Shown one piece after another: positions 28,399 to 37,595 of a stretch of 64,000 bases of DNA. The notes under the pieces were generated by a model. It did no database searches. It had not been told where the DNA came from and was given only the letters and a program-made list of their open reading frames with translations. The stretch lies in contig CAWDBD010000028.1 of NCBI GenBank assembly GCA_963800395.1, positions 124,001 to 188,000 of the forward strand, in the 5' to 3' direction. The stretch's first letter is position 1; each line of letters starts with the position of its first letter. The stretch comes from DASSBG01 sp963800395 (lineage in GTDB: Bacteria; Pseudomonadota; Gammaproteobacteria; Xanthomonadales; Rhodanobacteraceae). Both the position numbers and the translations under genes were made by a program.

Positions 28399-29337
28399 AT
28401 GATCCCTTTTGCCATCGCCGGCGTACAAATGCACGTCGGAGTTTCGCGAGACAACACGCATGCCATGCTGCACAAGGTGGATCTGGTCATGGCCAATTTC
28501 CCCTGGGTGCAGATGGTCCTGTTCAGCGAGCTGGCCGCCTGTGGCCCACTGCCGCACGAGCCACACGTGCTGCCGGATCACAATGAACAGGCCCTCAGTG
28601 CTGCCGCTGCCCGGCACGGCGTGTGGATCGTCAACGGATCCAATTTCGAGCGCTCGGAGCACGGCCATTTTTACAACACGGCATCGGTGATCAACCCGCA
28701 CGGCGAGGTCATCCGGCGCTACCGCAAGATGTTCCCCTTCCGCCCCTATGAGAAAGACGTCACCGCAGGCACCGAATTCTGCGTATTTGATGTGCCGGAA
28801 GTGGGCCGCTTCGGCCTGTCGATCTGCTATGACATATGGATCCCGGAAACAACCCGGACTCTGACTGCAATGGGTGCAGAAGTTATTTTGCATCCGGTAC
28901 TTACGCGCACAATTGACCGTGATGTCGAGATCGCCATGGCGCGTGCGGCCGCTGCCCAGTTCCAGTGCTTCGTGTTCGATATCAATGGCCTTGGCCCGGG
29001 CGGCATCGGTCGTTCCTGCGTGTTTTCGCCTTCCGGAGGTGTCCTGCACCAGGCTGGCGGCCAGGACGAGATCATTCCCATCGAGATCGATCTGGCCCAG
29101 GTCCGCAGGCAGCGTGAACGGGGCCTGTTCGGCCTCGGCCAGGTGCTCAAGAGTTTCCGCGACCGCGAAGTCGATTTTTCAGTCTACAACCGCCATGCGG
29201 GAATCGATGCCTATCTGCATACGCTGGGTCCGCTGAGCATGCCCGAAAAGGGCGGACGCGCCGGCATCGACACGCCGGCACCGGTGGATATGCTACCCGG
29301 GCATTTCCGCAGCGACGATGGCACACCACAATCGTGA
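28399..29337 (+). CDS. Nitrilase-superfamily carbon-nitrogen hydrolase
   Basis: A 312-residue amidohydrolase. The Glu-Lys-Cys triad is visible as FSELAACG, the lysine in RRYRKMFPF, and SICYDIWIPET. Members cleave amides such as N-carbamoylputrescine or deaminated glutathione; the C-terminal extension (about 240-312) is longer than in AguB, so the substrate is open. The ATG at 28399 has AAGGAG 9 bases upstream. It lies 71 bp after the aminotransferase gene. Confidence 0.87.
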   Translation: MIPFAIAGVQMHVGVSRDNTHAMLHKVDLVMANFPWVQMVLFSELAACGPLPHEPHVLPDHNEQALSAAAARHGVWIVNGSNFERSEHGHFYNTASVINPHGEVIRRYRKMFPFRPYEKDVTAGTEFCVFDVPEVGRFGLSICYDIWIPETTRTLTAMGAEVILHPVLTRTIDRDVEIAMARAAAAQFQCFVFDINGLGPGGIGRSCVFSPSGGVLHQAGGQDEIIPIEIDLAQVRRQRERGLFGLGQVLKSFRDREVDFSVYNRHAGIDAYLHTLGPLSMPEKGGRAGIDTPAPVDMLPGHFRSDDGTPQS

Positions 29338-29376
29338 TCACTCCGCAGGCACCGACCTGCAAGGAGCTGCAATACC

Positions 29377-32136
29377 GTGAGAGAGCATGACAACAAAGTG
29401 CGAAAGGAACATCAGACACTGAGCGACTTCTTCAGCGCCTCCCAGTTGCGCAGTGATCGCTGGACCACGCTCAAGGGGCTGGCCACACGACTGGTCGCTG
29501 CCGACGCGCAGAGGCGCGAAAAGATGCTGGCTCGCACCGAGGATCTGCTGGATGCACTCGACCCTATCGAGTCCTACTGGGCGTTTCCCGGCAAGCGCTC
29601 GCTGAAGCAGCTGCGCCGCCTGCTGTTTCGCGGCGACCTGGAAGAGTTCTCGCATGCGGTTTCGCGCATAACGCGAGCGCTGATGAGCGGTGCCTACCGT
29701 CGCCGCAGCATCGATCCGTGGCCCGACTCGGATGAAGCTGCGCAACCCGATCACGATGAACCGGAAAGCCCCGAACAGCGAACGCGAGCGCGCAACTATT
29801 TCGAAGTACTGGTGGTCGACGACCTGACCGAGACACAGGAGGATGTGCTGCGCGAGTCGCTGCGCGATATTCGCCGTGGCGAGGACCAGTTCATCTATGA
29901 AGTCGTAGTCGTCTCGAACCTGGCCGATGCCCTGATTGCGGTGCTGTTCAACCATAATATCCAGTCGGTGGTAGTGCGCAACGATTTCGGTATCGAAAGC
30001 GAAAACAAGCTGGAGTTGCTGCGTTCCTACCTGGATCGGCTGGGCGACGAGAAAATCGAGGATATCGATCCGGAAGATTGCGGGCCCGAACTGTGCCGTT
30101 TGCTGCGCAAGGTGCGTCCGGAGGTGGATGTGTTCCTGGTGACCGACCGATCTGTCGAGGAAATAGCCAGTCGCGGCGTGGAAGGATGCCGGCGAGTGTT
30201 CTACAACCTCGAAGATCACATGGAGCTGCACCTGAACATCCTGCGCGGCGTCAACGCGCGCTACCAGACGCCATTCTTTACCGCGCTCAAGGAATACTCC
30301 AGACAACCCACCGGCGTGTTCCACGCGATGCCGATCAGCCGCGGGAAGTCGATTACCCGTTCCAACTGGATCAGGGACATGGGCGACTTCTACGGCATGA
30401 ACATCTTCCTGGCCGAGACGTCGGCGACCTCCGGCGGGCTGGATTCGCTACTCGAACCGCACGGGCCGATCAAGAAGGCTCAGGAACTGGCTGCTCGGGC
30501 GTTCGGTTCCAGGCAGACCTTTTTCGCCACCAACGGCACGTCAACCTGCAACAAGATCGTGGTTCAGGCCATTGTGCGTCCCGGCGATATCGTGCTTATC
30601 GACCGCGACTGCCACAAGTCGCACCACTACGGCATGGTGTTGGCCGGTGCGCATGCGGTCTATCTGGACAGCTATCCGCTATCGGAATATTCGATGTACG
30701 GCGCCGTGCCACTGGAGTCGATCAAGCGCCAACTGCTTGAGCTCAAGCGCGCTGGCAAGCTGGACCGGGTGCGCATGCTGCTTTTGACCAACTGCACCTT
30801 CGACGGCATTGTCTACAACGTCGAGCGGGTCATGCAGGAGTGCCTGGCGATCAAGCCCGACCTGGTGTTCCTGTGGGACGAGGCCTGGTTCGCATTCGCC
30901 CGCTTTGGCGGTATCTATCGCCAGCGTACCGGCATGCACGTGGCGCAGGCCTTGCGTGAACGCTATCGCAGTGAGGCTTACCGCAAGCTGTGGTCCGAAC
31001 AATGCGATCGACAGGCCGAGTTGGACGACGAGGCCCTGGCAACCACACCGCTGCTGCCGGATCCGGACCAGGTACGCGTACGCGTGTACTCCACGCAGTC
31101 CACGCACAAGACACTGACCGCATTGCGTCAGGGCTCGATGATTCATGTGCATGATCAGGATTTTCGCGGCGAAGTCGAGCAGGCATTCCATGAAGCGTAC
31201 ATGACGCACACTTCGACTTCTCCCAACTACCAGATCATTGCTTCGCTGGATGTAGGTCGTCGGCAAGTGGAGCTGGAAGGCTACGAACTGGTGCAGAAGC
31301 AGATCGAAGCGGCCATGAGCATGCGCAAGGCCATTTCCGCGCACCCACTGCTGTCAAAATACTTCACGGTGCTGTCGGTCGGCGAGATGATTCCGTCCGA
31401 ATATCGCGATTCGGGCATCGAGTCCTACTGGGATCCGGAGCATGGCTGGACCGGAATCTGGCAGGCTTGGGCAGAAGACGAATTCGCACTGGACGCTACC
31501 CGGGTCACGCTTGCGGTGGGTCATTGCGGTGTCGACGGCGATACCTTCAAGAACAGCGTGCTGATGGACAAGTACGGCATCCAGGTGAACAAGACATCGC
31601 GCAATACGGTGCTGTTCATGACCAACATCGGCACCACGCGATCATCGGTGGCCTACCTGATCGAAGCGCTGCTGAAGATCGCCCGCGAGATCGAGAACGA
31701 CCTGGAAGATGCCAGCGCGATGACCCGCAAGGCGTTCGAAAATCGCGTGCATGCGCTGACCGAGGAGTTGCCGCCACTGCCGGACTTTTCGCGCTTCCAT
31801 GACCGCTTCCGAAGCCAGGACGGGACCAATACGCCGGAAGGCGACCTGCGTGCGGCCTTCTTCCTGGCCTATGACGAAAGCAAATGTGAATACTTCATCC
31901 TGGGCGACGGCTCCATGGAAGCAGCCATCGACTCGGGCCGCGAACTGGTCTCGACCTCGTTCATCATTCCCTACCCGCCCGGATTCCCGATCCTGGTACC
32001 GGGTCAGGTGGTATCCAAGGAAATTCTCATGTTCATGCGCGCCCTCGATGTGAAGGAGATCCATGGCTACCAGACGGATCTCGGGCTGCGCGTGTTCACC
32101 CCCCAGGCGCTCGAACAGCAAGGCAGCGCGCAATGA
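29377..32136 (+). CDS. Orn/Lys/Arg decarboxylase family protein with extended N-terminus
   Basis: A 919-residue PLP decarboxylase of the fold-I Orn/Lys/Arg group. The PLP lysine motif is STQSTHKTLTALRQGS, and the cofactor region GTSTCNKIVVQAI and LLTNCTFDG are typical. The C-terminal domain ends with IPYPPGFPILVPGQ. The family usually has 700-760 residues; here about 130 extra N-terminal residues precede the receiver-like wing domain (FEVLVVDDLTETQ). Substrate (arginine, lysine or ornithine) cannot be read from sequence. The start is GTG at 29377 with AAGGAG upstream. Confidence 0.9.
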   Translation: MREHDNKVRKEHQTLSDFFSASQLRSDRWTTLKGLATRLVAADAQRREKMLARTEDLLDALDPIESYWAFPGKRSLKQLRRLLFRGDLEEFSHAVSRITRALMSGAYRRRSIDPWPDSDEAAQPDHDEPESPEQRTRARNYFEVLVVDDLTETQEDVLRESLRDIRRGEDQFIYEVVVVSNLADALIAVLFNHNIQSVVVRNDFGIESENKLELLRSYLDRLGDEKIEDIDPEDCGPELCRLLRKVRPEVDVFLVTDRSVEEIASRGVEGCRRVFYNLEDHMELHLNILRGVNARYQTPFFTALKEYSRQPTGVFHAMPISRGKSITRSNWIRDMGDFYGMNIFLAETSATSGGLDSLLEPHGPIKKAQELAARAFGSRQTFFATNGTSTCNKIVVQAIVRPGDIVLIDRDCHKSHHYGMVLAGAHAVYLDSYPLSEYSMYGAVPLESIKRQLLELKRAGKLDRVRMLLLTNCTFDGIVYNVERVMQECLAIKPDLVFLWDEAWFAFARFGGIYRQRTGMHVAQALRERYRSEAYRKLWSEQCDRQAELDDEALATTPLLPDPDQVRVRVYSTQSTHKTLTALRQGSMIHVHDQDFRGEVEQAFHEAYMTHTSTSPNYQIIASLDVGRRQVELEGYELVQKQIEAAMSMRKAISAHPLLSKYFTVLSVGEMIPSEYRDSGIESYWDPEHGWTGIWQAWAEDEFALDATRVTLAVGHCGVDGDTFKNSVLMDKYGIQVNKTSRNTVLFMTNIGTTRSSVAYLIEALLKIAREIENDLEDASAMTRKAFENRVHALTEELPPLPDFSRFHDRFRSQDGTNTPEGDLRAAFFLAYDESKCEYFILGDGSMEAAIDSGRELVSTSFIIPYPPGFPILVPGQVVSKEILMFMRALDVKEIHGYQTDLGLRVFTPQALEQQGSAQ

Positions 32137-32195
32137 GCGCCATCTCGCGCCAGGACCCATGACGGTCGGCGCGGAACCGAACAAGGAGACAATTC

Positions 32196-33656
32196 ATGGC
32201 AACTCGAAAGAAACTCAGGAATCTCTCGGAGATTCGTCGCTTCTTCCATCGCAATGAAGAACCCATCTATTTTGTCAGCGCCACCAACTTCAATCTTCTG
32301 GGCCTCGACGAGTGGGTCAGGAACTTCAAGTACATCAACTATATCGATTGCTATGATGGCGGACACCCCAACGTGTTCTGCCCCAGCGAACAGCCGCACG
32401 CGGAGTTCCAGTCCATCGAGGACATCAACAACTACCTGCTCGAGCACAAGGAGGTGGTGGACCTGATCGAAAACCGTGGCGGCAAGCCGCGCATGGTGTT
32501 CCTGATGTTCGATGAGCGCACCGAAGAACTGGCCAGGGAGCTCGGCGCCGAGGTCTGGTTTCCCAAGGCCAGCCTGCGCAACCGTGTCGACAACAAGATC
32601 GAGACCGTGCGCATCGGCGACAAGGCCGGCGTGCCCAGCGTCCCCAATACCCTGGCCAGGGTGCCCGACTACAAGACCCTGATGAAGGTCGCCGCAGACT
32701 CCGGTCTCGGCCGCGACCTGGTATTGCAATCGGCCTACGGCGACTCGGGCCACACCACTTTTTTCATCAAGTCCGAGGCCGATTTTCGCAAGCACGAGCA
32801 CGACATCGTCGACGCCGGCGAAATCAAGATCATGAAACGCATCAATTGCCGCGGTGCCGCCATCGAGGCCTGCGCCACCAAACGTGGCACGATCGTTGGC
32901 CCGCTGATGACCGAACTGGTCGGCTTCCCGTCGCTGACGCCCTATCGCGGCGGTTGGTGCGGCAACGAGATTTTCGCCAACGCCTTTACCCGCAATACCC
33001 GCAGCAAGGCGCGTGAATACACCTACCTGTTCGGCGAACAGCTGCGCAAGGAAGGCTACCGTGGCTACTTCGAGCTGGATTTCCTGATCGACCAGAAATC
33101 CCGCGAGATCTATCTGGGTGAGCTCAACCCGCGTATCACTGGCGCCAGCTCAATGACCAATCATGCTGCATTTGCGCATGCCGACGCACCATTGTTCCTG
33201 TTCCATCTGCTTGAGTTTTCGGGGATTCCATTCGACCTGGATATCGAAGAGCTGAACCAGCGCTGGGCCGACAAGGACAACATCGACGACTGGTGCCAGA
33301 TGGTAATCAAGCACACCGATGACAGCATCGACGTGCTGACCGAGGCACCCAGGAGTGGCATCTGGCGCATGAATGACGACGGCAGTGTCGAGTACGCCCG
33401 ATTCGACTACCATCGTCGTGCAGTCGAGAGCGAGCGCGAAGCCTTCTTCCTGCGCATCCTCAAGCCAGGCGACTATCGCTACGAAGGCGCTGACCTGGGC
33501 ATCCTGGTTACCCGCGGTCGCGCCATGAACGACAAGTTCGCGCTTACCGAACGATCCAAAAAGTGGATCAAGGGCATGCGACGGCACTACAAGGGACGTG
33601 CCCTGACCGAGGCGGCGCCGGCAGAGCTGGCCGACCACTCGTTCAAGATACTCTGA
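32196..33656 (+). CDS. ATP-grasp family ligase (biotin-carboxylase-like)
   Basis: A 486-residue protein with a central ATP-grasp domain (about 130-340): LVLQSAYGDSGHTTFFI is the nucleotide loop region, and YLGELNPRITGASSMTN carries the Mg2+/ATP ligands. ATP-grasp enzymes join a carboxylate, via acyl phosphate, to an amine or thiol. There is no biotin-carrier domain or carboxyltransferase nearby, so an amide ligase is more likely than a biotin carboxylase. The ATG follows AAGGAG. It lies between the decarboxylase and the NTN hydrolase. Confidence 0.85.
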   Translation: MATRKKLRNLSEIRRFFHRNEEPIYFVSATNFNLLGLDEWVRNFKYINYIDCYDGGHPNVFCPSEQPHAEFQSIEDINNYLLEHKEVVDLIENRGGKPRMVFLMFDERTEELARELGAEVWFPKASLRNRVDNKIETVRIGDKAGVPSVPNTLARVPDYKTLMKVAADSGLGRDLVLQSAYGDSGHTTFFIKSEADFRKHEHDIVDAGEIKIMKRINCRGAAIEACATKRGTIVGPLMTELVGFPSLTPYRGGWCGNEIFANAFTRNTRSKAREYTYLFGEQLRKEGYRGYFELDFLIDQKSREIYLGELNPRITGASSMTNHAAFAHADAPLFLFHLLEFSGIPFDLDIEELNQRWADKDNIDDWCQMVIKHTDDSIDVLTEAPRSGIWRMNDDGSVEYARFDYHRRAVESEREAFFLRILKPGDYRYEGADLGILVTRGRAMNDKFALTERSKKWIKGMRRHYKGRALTEAAPAELADHSFKIL

Positions 33657-33665
33657 CGCGCACCG

Positions 33666-34649
33666 GTGGATCTTCATTTCACCACCGTCGAGGATCGACA
33701 TGGCGAGACCTGGGGCGCGCGTTTCAGAGAGCTGTGGCCGGCCTACCGCCACTGGTATCTGCGTGAAGGTATCGAAAACCGGCCCACGTACCTGGAGTCG
33801 CGCATGGCACTGCGACAGTACATGCCCGAGATGGTGCCGTTGTGGGAGCAATGCGTGGATGCAGCCGGCGGAGGCGATCTCGAAGCGCGTTTGCTCAGCC
33901 TGTACTGCCCCCCTGCATACCTGACTGGCTGCTCCCAGGCCGTATGGCCGGGCGCCAGCCCGTTGCTGGTGCGCAACTACGATTATCATCCCGGCGCCTT
34001 CGACGCGATGGCACTGCAATCCCACTGGGGTGGGCGCACGGTGCTGGGTACCAGCGACTGCATGATCGGACTGGTGGATGGCATCAACGACGCCGGCCTG
34101 GCGCTTTCGCTGACCTTCGGCGGCCGCCGGGTGGTTGGCACCGGATTTGGCGTGCCGATGATCCTGCGGCATGTGCTGCAATGCTGTGAAACCACTGCCC
34201 AGGCGACCCGGATTCTGGCACGTGTACCGACCCACATGGCCTACAACGTCACGGTCCTGGATGCGAAGCGCCGGTACGCCACCGTCTACATGGCGCCCGA
34301 CCGCGAGGCGGTGGTCACGCGCAGCGCCGTGGCTACCAATCACCAGGGCCGTGTCGACTGGGCCAGTCATGAGCGCGCCACCAGCTCGGTCCGCCGCGAG
34401 CGCTATCTGCTGCAGCGCCTGACCCTGCATTCGGAACCGCAACAGGAATTCGTGAACGCCTTTCTCAGGCCACCGCTGTACTCGCTGGCTTTTGATCGCG
34501 GCTTCGGCACGCTGTACACAGCGGCGCTACGCCCGGCGGAAGGCACACTGACCTACCACTGGCTCAATCGCCATCTGCATCTGGACATGAACAACTTTCA
34601 GACGGAGGAGTGCCGAATCCGCTATCCGAGCCCGGTTGCCATACCCTGA
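33666..34649 (+). CDS. C45/AAT-type NTN hydrolase (acyl-CoA:6-APA acyltransferase-like)
   Basis: A 327-residue protein of the acyl-coenzyme A:6-aminopenicillanate acyltransferase superfamily. TGCSQAVW followed by LLVRNYDYHP matches the region around the N-terminal nucleophile cysteine, and TSDCMIGLVDGINDAGLALS is conserved. Members hydrolyse or transfer acyl groups on amides and may self-process before the cysteine (about residue 84 here). The start is a GTG 9 bp after the ATP-grasp stop. It is the last gene of the cluster. Confidence 0.82.
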   Translation: MDLHFTTVEDRHGETWGARFRELWPAYRHWYLREGIENRPTYLESRMALRQYMPEMVPLWEQCVDAAGGGDLEARLLSLYCPPAYLTGCSQAVWPGASPLLVRNYDYHPGAFDAMALQSHWGGRTVLGTSDCMIGLVDGINDAGLALSLTFGGRRVVGTGFGVPMILRHVLQCCETTAQATRILARVPTHMAYNVTVLDAKRRYATVYMAPDREAVVTRSAVATNHQGRVDWASHERATSSVRRERYLLQRLTLHSEPQQEFVNAFLRPPLYSLAFDRGFGTLYTAALRPAEGTLTYHWLNRHLHLDMNNFQTEECRIRYPSPVAIP

Positions 34650-34861
34650 GCGAGGCGGACAGACTGGCGCGGCGTCGCGCCCGAATCAGTCAGGCCAATC
34701 GCTCGATGGCGGCGATGCTATCCTTTTCGCCCGGCCGCACCATCAGAGGGTCCTTGGCGCAGCATCGGGCAGCGGGGTGGGATCTGGTCATCCTCAAAGC
34801 TGACGAGGGAGCGAAGCCGGGAAAGCGGGTGAACCCATCACCCTTGATGGCCAAAGACAAA

Positions 34862-34884
34862 GGCCCGGACACATTGTCCGGGCC
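34862..34884 (-). terminator. Terminator-like hairpin after the collagen-like gene
   Basis: GGCCCGGAC (34862-34870) pairs with GTCCGGGCC (34876-34884) around a 5-base loop. On the minus strand TTTGTCTTT follows. It lies about 37 bp past the collagen-like gene and could also stop plus-strand transcripts from the amine cluster. The rest of 34650-34920 shows no gene. Confidence 0.65.
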
Positions 34885-34920
34885 CTGGCAAAAGGCAAGA
34901 CTGACTCCGTACCGCAGGTC

Positions 34921-35775
34921 TTATTGCAGTTGCGTAATGACCAGATGGGCGGATGCCGGCCGGGTCCCACCCGCAAGCGGGGTAATTGTCAGCGCAGTCG
35001 GGTTGCCTGCAGGATTGCGAACCGTAAGTATGGAATTTATCGCAGTCGTTTCAACCAGAGATGTACCCACAATCTGACTGGTGCCGGTCGCACGACCGAC
35101 CACCGTATTGGCGAGTTCGGTCCCATTTAGCGTGAGTACCAGCTGCCCAGCCTCAGTCACACTGACTTGAAACGTGACCTGGTACGTGCCGATGGCAGAC
35201 AAATTGAAGGCACTGGCGCTGGTTCGCGTTATCGACCCCGAACCGGGGCCATCTTGTGGAAAAGATACGTCGGCGCCTACCGCAACGGTTGCCGCGTTGT
35301 CAGGGGGCATCAATGCATAGAAATCGGCAAATTCGCTGACTCCATTGGCTCCGGCCGGGCCTGTTGCGCCGGTAGGCCCGGCAGGTCCGGCAGGTCCGGC
35401 AGGGCCGGGAGGTCCGGCAGGTCCGGCAGGTCCGGCAGGTCCGGCAGGTCCGGGAGGTCCGGCAGGTCCGGCAGGTCCGGGAGGTCCGGCTATCGACGCA
35501 CACTGGCCCAAAACGCCGCCGGAACCGAAGCAAACCCCGGTCGTATAAGTCGGCGCACCCGGCAGGTAGGGCACGGTTACCGGTCCGGCGCTCTCCACCG
35601 TCAGCAAGGTGCTTGTGCCCGCGTTGTCCTTGACCACGAAGTTCCCACCTGGCGGAGTGTTGATTTGCACGTCCGCCGCGGAGGCGGCTGCCATCCCCAG
35701 GACACACAAAAGCGTGAAAACCGTCATCGCAAACAGCTTGCGTTGCGGCAGCATCCAGACAGAACCATGATTCAT
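34921..35775 (-). CDS. Secreted collagen-like (G-x-y repeat) protein
   Basis: A 284-residue exported protein. The ATG at 35775 follows AAGGAAG and starts a signal peptide (LFAMTVFTLLCVLGMAAAS). After a small N-terminal domain come about 16 G-x-y triplets (GPAGPAGPPG type, about residues 96-144), then a beta-rich C-terminal domain (about 150-284) like the trimerising BclA C-terminal domain. Collagen-like bacterial proteins form surface trimers or filaments. The gene follows the 35780-36571 gene by 4 bp. Confidence 0.85.
   Translation of the reverse strand: MNHGSVWMLPQRKLFAMTVFTLLCVLGMAAASAADVQINTPPGGNFVVKDNAGTSTLLTVESAGPVTVPYLPGAPTYTTGVCFGSGGVLGQCASIAGPPGPAGPAGPPGPAGPAGPAGPAGPPGPAGPAGPAGPTGATGPAGANGVSEFADFYALMPPDNAATVAVGADVSFPQDGPGSGSITRTSASAFNLSAIGTYQVTFQVSVTEAGQLVLTLNGTELANTVVGRATGTSQIVGTSLVETTAINSILTVRNPAGNPTALTITPLAGGTRPASAHLVITQLQ
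35373..35490. repeat. Tandem 9-bp repeats in the collagen-like tract
   Basis: Near-identical GGTCCGGCA units, with some GGTCCGGGA variants, repeat about a dozen times and encode GPA/GPP triplets on the minus strand. Because the unit is a multiple of 3, loss or gain of units changes tract length but not frame. Confidence 0.9.
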
Positions 35776-35779
35776 GTGA

Positions 35780-36571
35780 TTACTTCCTTTCATAAGACCG
35801 CGTTCGACTCGCCGCGAATGGAATTCCGAAACCGGCGAGGAAGAGTGCAAGCAACCCGAGACCTACCGCTCCCAGCGCCGGGATGGCGATTTTCAGCGCG
35901 TTGCCGAACCACCCGCGCGAGTTGCCGGTTCCGCCTTCATTGGTCAGTAGAGGCGCAAGCGCCTGCCCCGTGGCCCAATTGTCGCTCACGCCCACGTGGG
36001 AAATATTTTGCGTGCCGCCGGAGGCAAGATTGACGAAACCCGGACTGCCCGGATTGCCGCTGGTGATCTGAATCGGGTTTGCGGGCGTCCCCTGGATTGT
36101 CAACCCATTGAGTATCGTTTGCGTGTTTCCGGGAGTGAGCGTGTACACCTTGCCAAGCATGCTGATCAGGCTCAGGTTGTAGAACGAGGTGTTGCCGCTG
36201 AGCGTGGAACTCGGCGCGCAGGCGGGATTATCGACAAAGAAAACGCTGCTTGTGCCGGGGACGAAGGTCCCACTGTCGGACCAATTACCGGCCATTGTGA
36301 TCGAACCGGAGCCGCCGTCCAGCGTCCCGCCGGCCTGTATTGCCACGTTATGAACGGCAGAGATCGTTGCGCTGTCGACTTGCAGGCTTCCTGCCACGCT
36401 CATGTCGGTGCAGCCCAGATCCATCGCCCCACTCGCGAGCGAAACGGAACCGCCCGCAGGGACATGGATGGCCCCATGCGCACCCGTCGCGAACAACAGG
36501 CACGCGAAAACGACTGTTGGGTGTCGCGCTTTGCCGAGTTGCCTGGACAGATTGATTGGATGTACCCCCAT
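35780..36571 (-). CDS. Secreted beta-rich protein with C-terminal membrane anchor
   Basis: A 263-residue exported protein. The N-terminus has a hydrophobic stretch (VVFACLLFATGAHG). The middle is Ser/Thr/Gly-rich beta-helix-like sequence. The C-terminus is IPALGAVGLGLLALFLAG then a basic tail (RTRSYERK), resembling the IPTL-CTERM sorting signal. The start is uncertain: ATG at 36571, or TTG at 36604. Its last codons hold the ribosome site of the collagen-like gene, so the two are one operon. Confidence 0.65.
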   Translation of the reverse strand: MGVHPINLSRQLGKARHPTVVFACLLFATGAHGAIHVPAGGSVSLASGAMDLGCTDMSVAGSLQVDSATISAVHNVAIQAGGTLDGGSGSITMAGNWSDSGTFVPGTSSVFFVDNPACAPSSTLSGNTSFYNLSLISMLGKVYTLTPGNTQTILNGLTIQGTPANPIQITSGNPGSPGFVNLASGGTQNISHVGVSDNWATGQALAPLLTNEGGTGNSRGWFGNALKIAIPALGAVGLGLLALFLAGFGIPFAASRTRSYERK

Positions 36572-37051
36572 GGTCGCCAAGGCCCTGATGCGGCGTGGTA
36601 GCAATCTTTTGCCGCCATCTGGTACCGTTCAGCTGCCTTGGCAGTTTACGCCCGGTGTCACACGATTTGTCAAGAGCTGACTTTCATGCAGTCAATGGCA
36701 CCACATCCTTGTGTTGTTGTCTTTCGGGTAATTCAACTGCAAGTCTGTGCCACATAGAGGCCCAAGCAAGGCAGATGGCAGGAACTGGCTGAGTTCGCTG
36801 AATTCGTTCTGAGTGAAAGACCATCCTTCCTTGCCCCTCCAATTCACGGCGGCACATGAACTCAACGCGCAAAATCAAGCAACATCTGCGATTTTTGCTC
36901 GCATCAGAAGCCGGAAGGGTGAGCAAGCAGGCGCTTTTCTCGCCTGGTATCCCCACACGCTGCTTTGGCACCACAGGAGATAGGCTCTGCATGTTCCGCT
37001 ATAGAGGTTGTGGCGTTAAAGTAGGTGCCCTGTCCGCTTCTGTGAAACCGC
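36572..37051. other. Divergent intergenic region, anchor-protein gene / nbaC
   Basis: No gene is supported in this stretch of lower GC. Short frames on both strands lack ribosome sites and recognisable sequence. It probably holds the promoters of the two divergent units. Confidence 0.35.
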
Positions 37052-37567
37052 ATGTCCCTTTCTGCCCCATTCAAGCTTGATGCCTGGGTCGAGGAACACC
37101 GTCACCTTCTGAAGCCGCCCGTGGGCAACAAGTGCATAGTCGATGGCGATTTCATCATCATGGTCGTGGGCGGCCCGAACTCGCGCAGCGACTACCATTT
37201 CGATGAAGGACCCGAGTTCTTCTATCAGATCGAAGGCGAGATGGTGCTCAAGGTGCAGGAAGACGGCCAGGCGCGGGATATTCCCATTCGCGCCGGCGAG
37301 ATGTTCTACCTGCCTCCGCGGGTACCTCATTCGCCGCAGCGCATGGCCGAATCGGTGGGCCTGGTTGTCGAGCGCCGCCGCCTGGCGGACGAGAAAGACG
37401 GACTGCTGTGGTTCTGCGAGCGCTGCAATCACAAGCTGTACGAGGAATTCTTCACGCTCAACAGCATTGAGCAGGATTTTCCGCCTGTTTTCGAGCGCTT
37501 CTATCGGTCGCGCGAGGCGCGCACATGTGGCCAGTGCGGCCATCTGAACCCGGCTCCCGGGCAATGA
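37052..37567 (+). CDS. nbaC: 3-hydroxyanthranilate 3,4-dioxygenase
   Basis: A 171-residue cupin dioxygenase that opens the ring of 3-hydroxyanthranilate in tryptophan degradation or de novo NAD synthesis. The iron ligands lie in YHFDEGPEFFYQ and VPHSPQRM. The bacterial-type C-terminal rubredoxin-like site has two CxxC pairs (CERC and CGQC). No other kynurenine-pathway genes are in the window. It precedes the FUSC gene by 28 bp. Confidence 0.93.
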   Translation: MSLSAPFKLDAWVEEHRHLLKPPVGNKCIVDGDFIIMVVGGPNSRSDYHFDEGPEFFYQIEGEMVLKVQEDGQARDIPIRAGEMFYLPPRVPHSPQRMAESVGLVVERRRLADEKDGLLWFCERCNHKLYEEFFTLNSIEQDFPPVFERFYRSREARTCGQCGHLNPAPGQ

Positions 37568-37595
37568 CTTCGTCGTTGCGCGCGCGGCCACGGGC

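Noticed and set aside
35373..35490. CRISPR-like short repeats
   Set aside because: The 9-bp units are contiguous without spacers and encode G-x-y triplets; this is a coding repeat.
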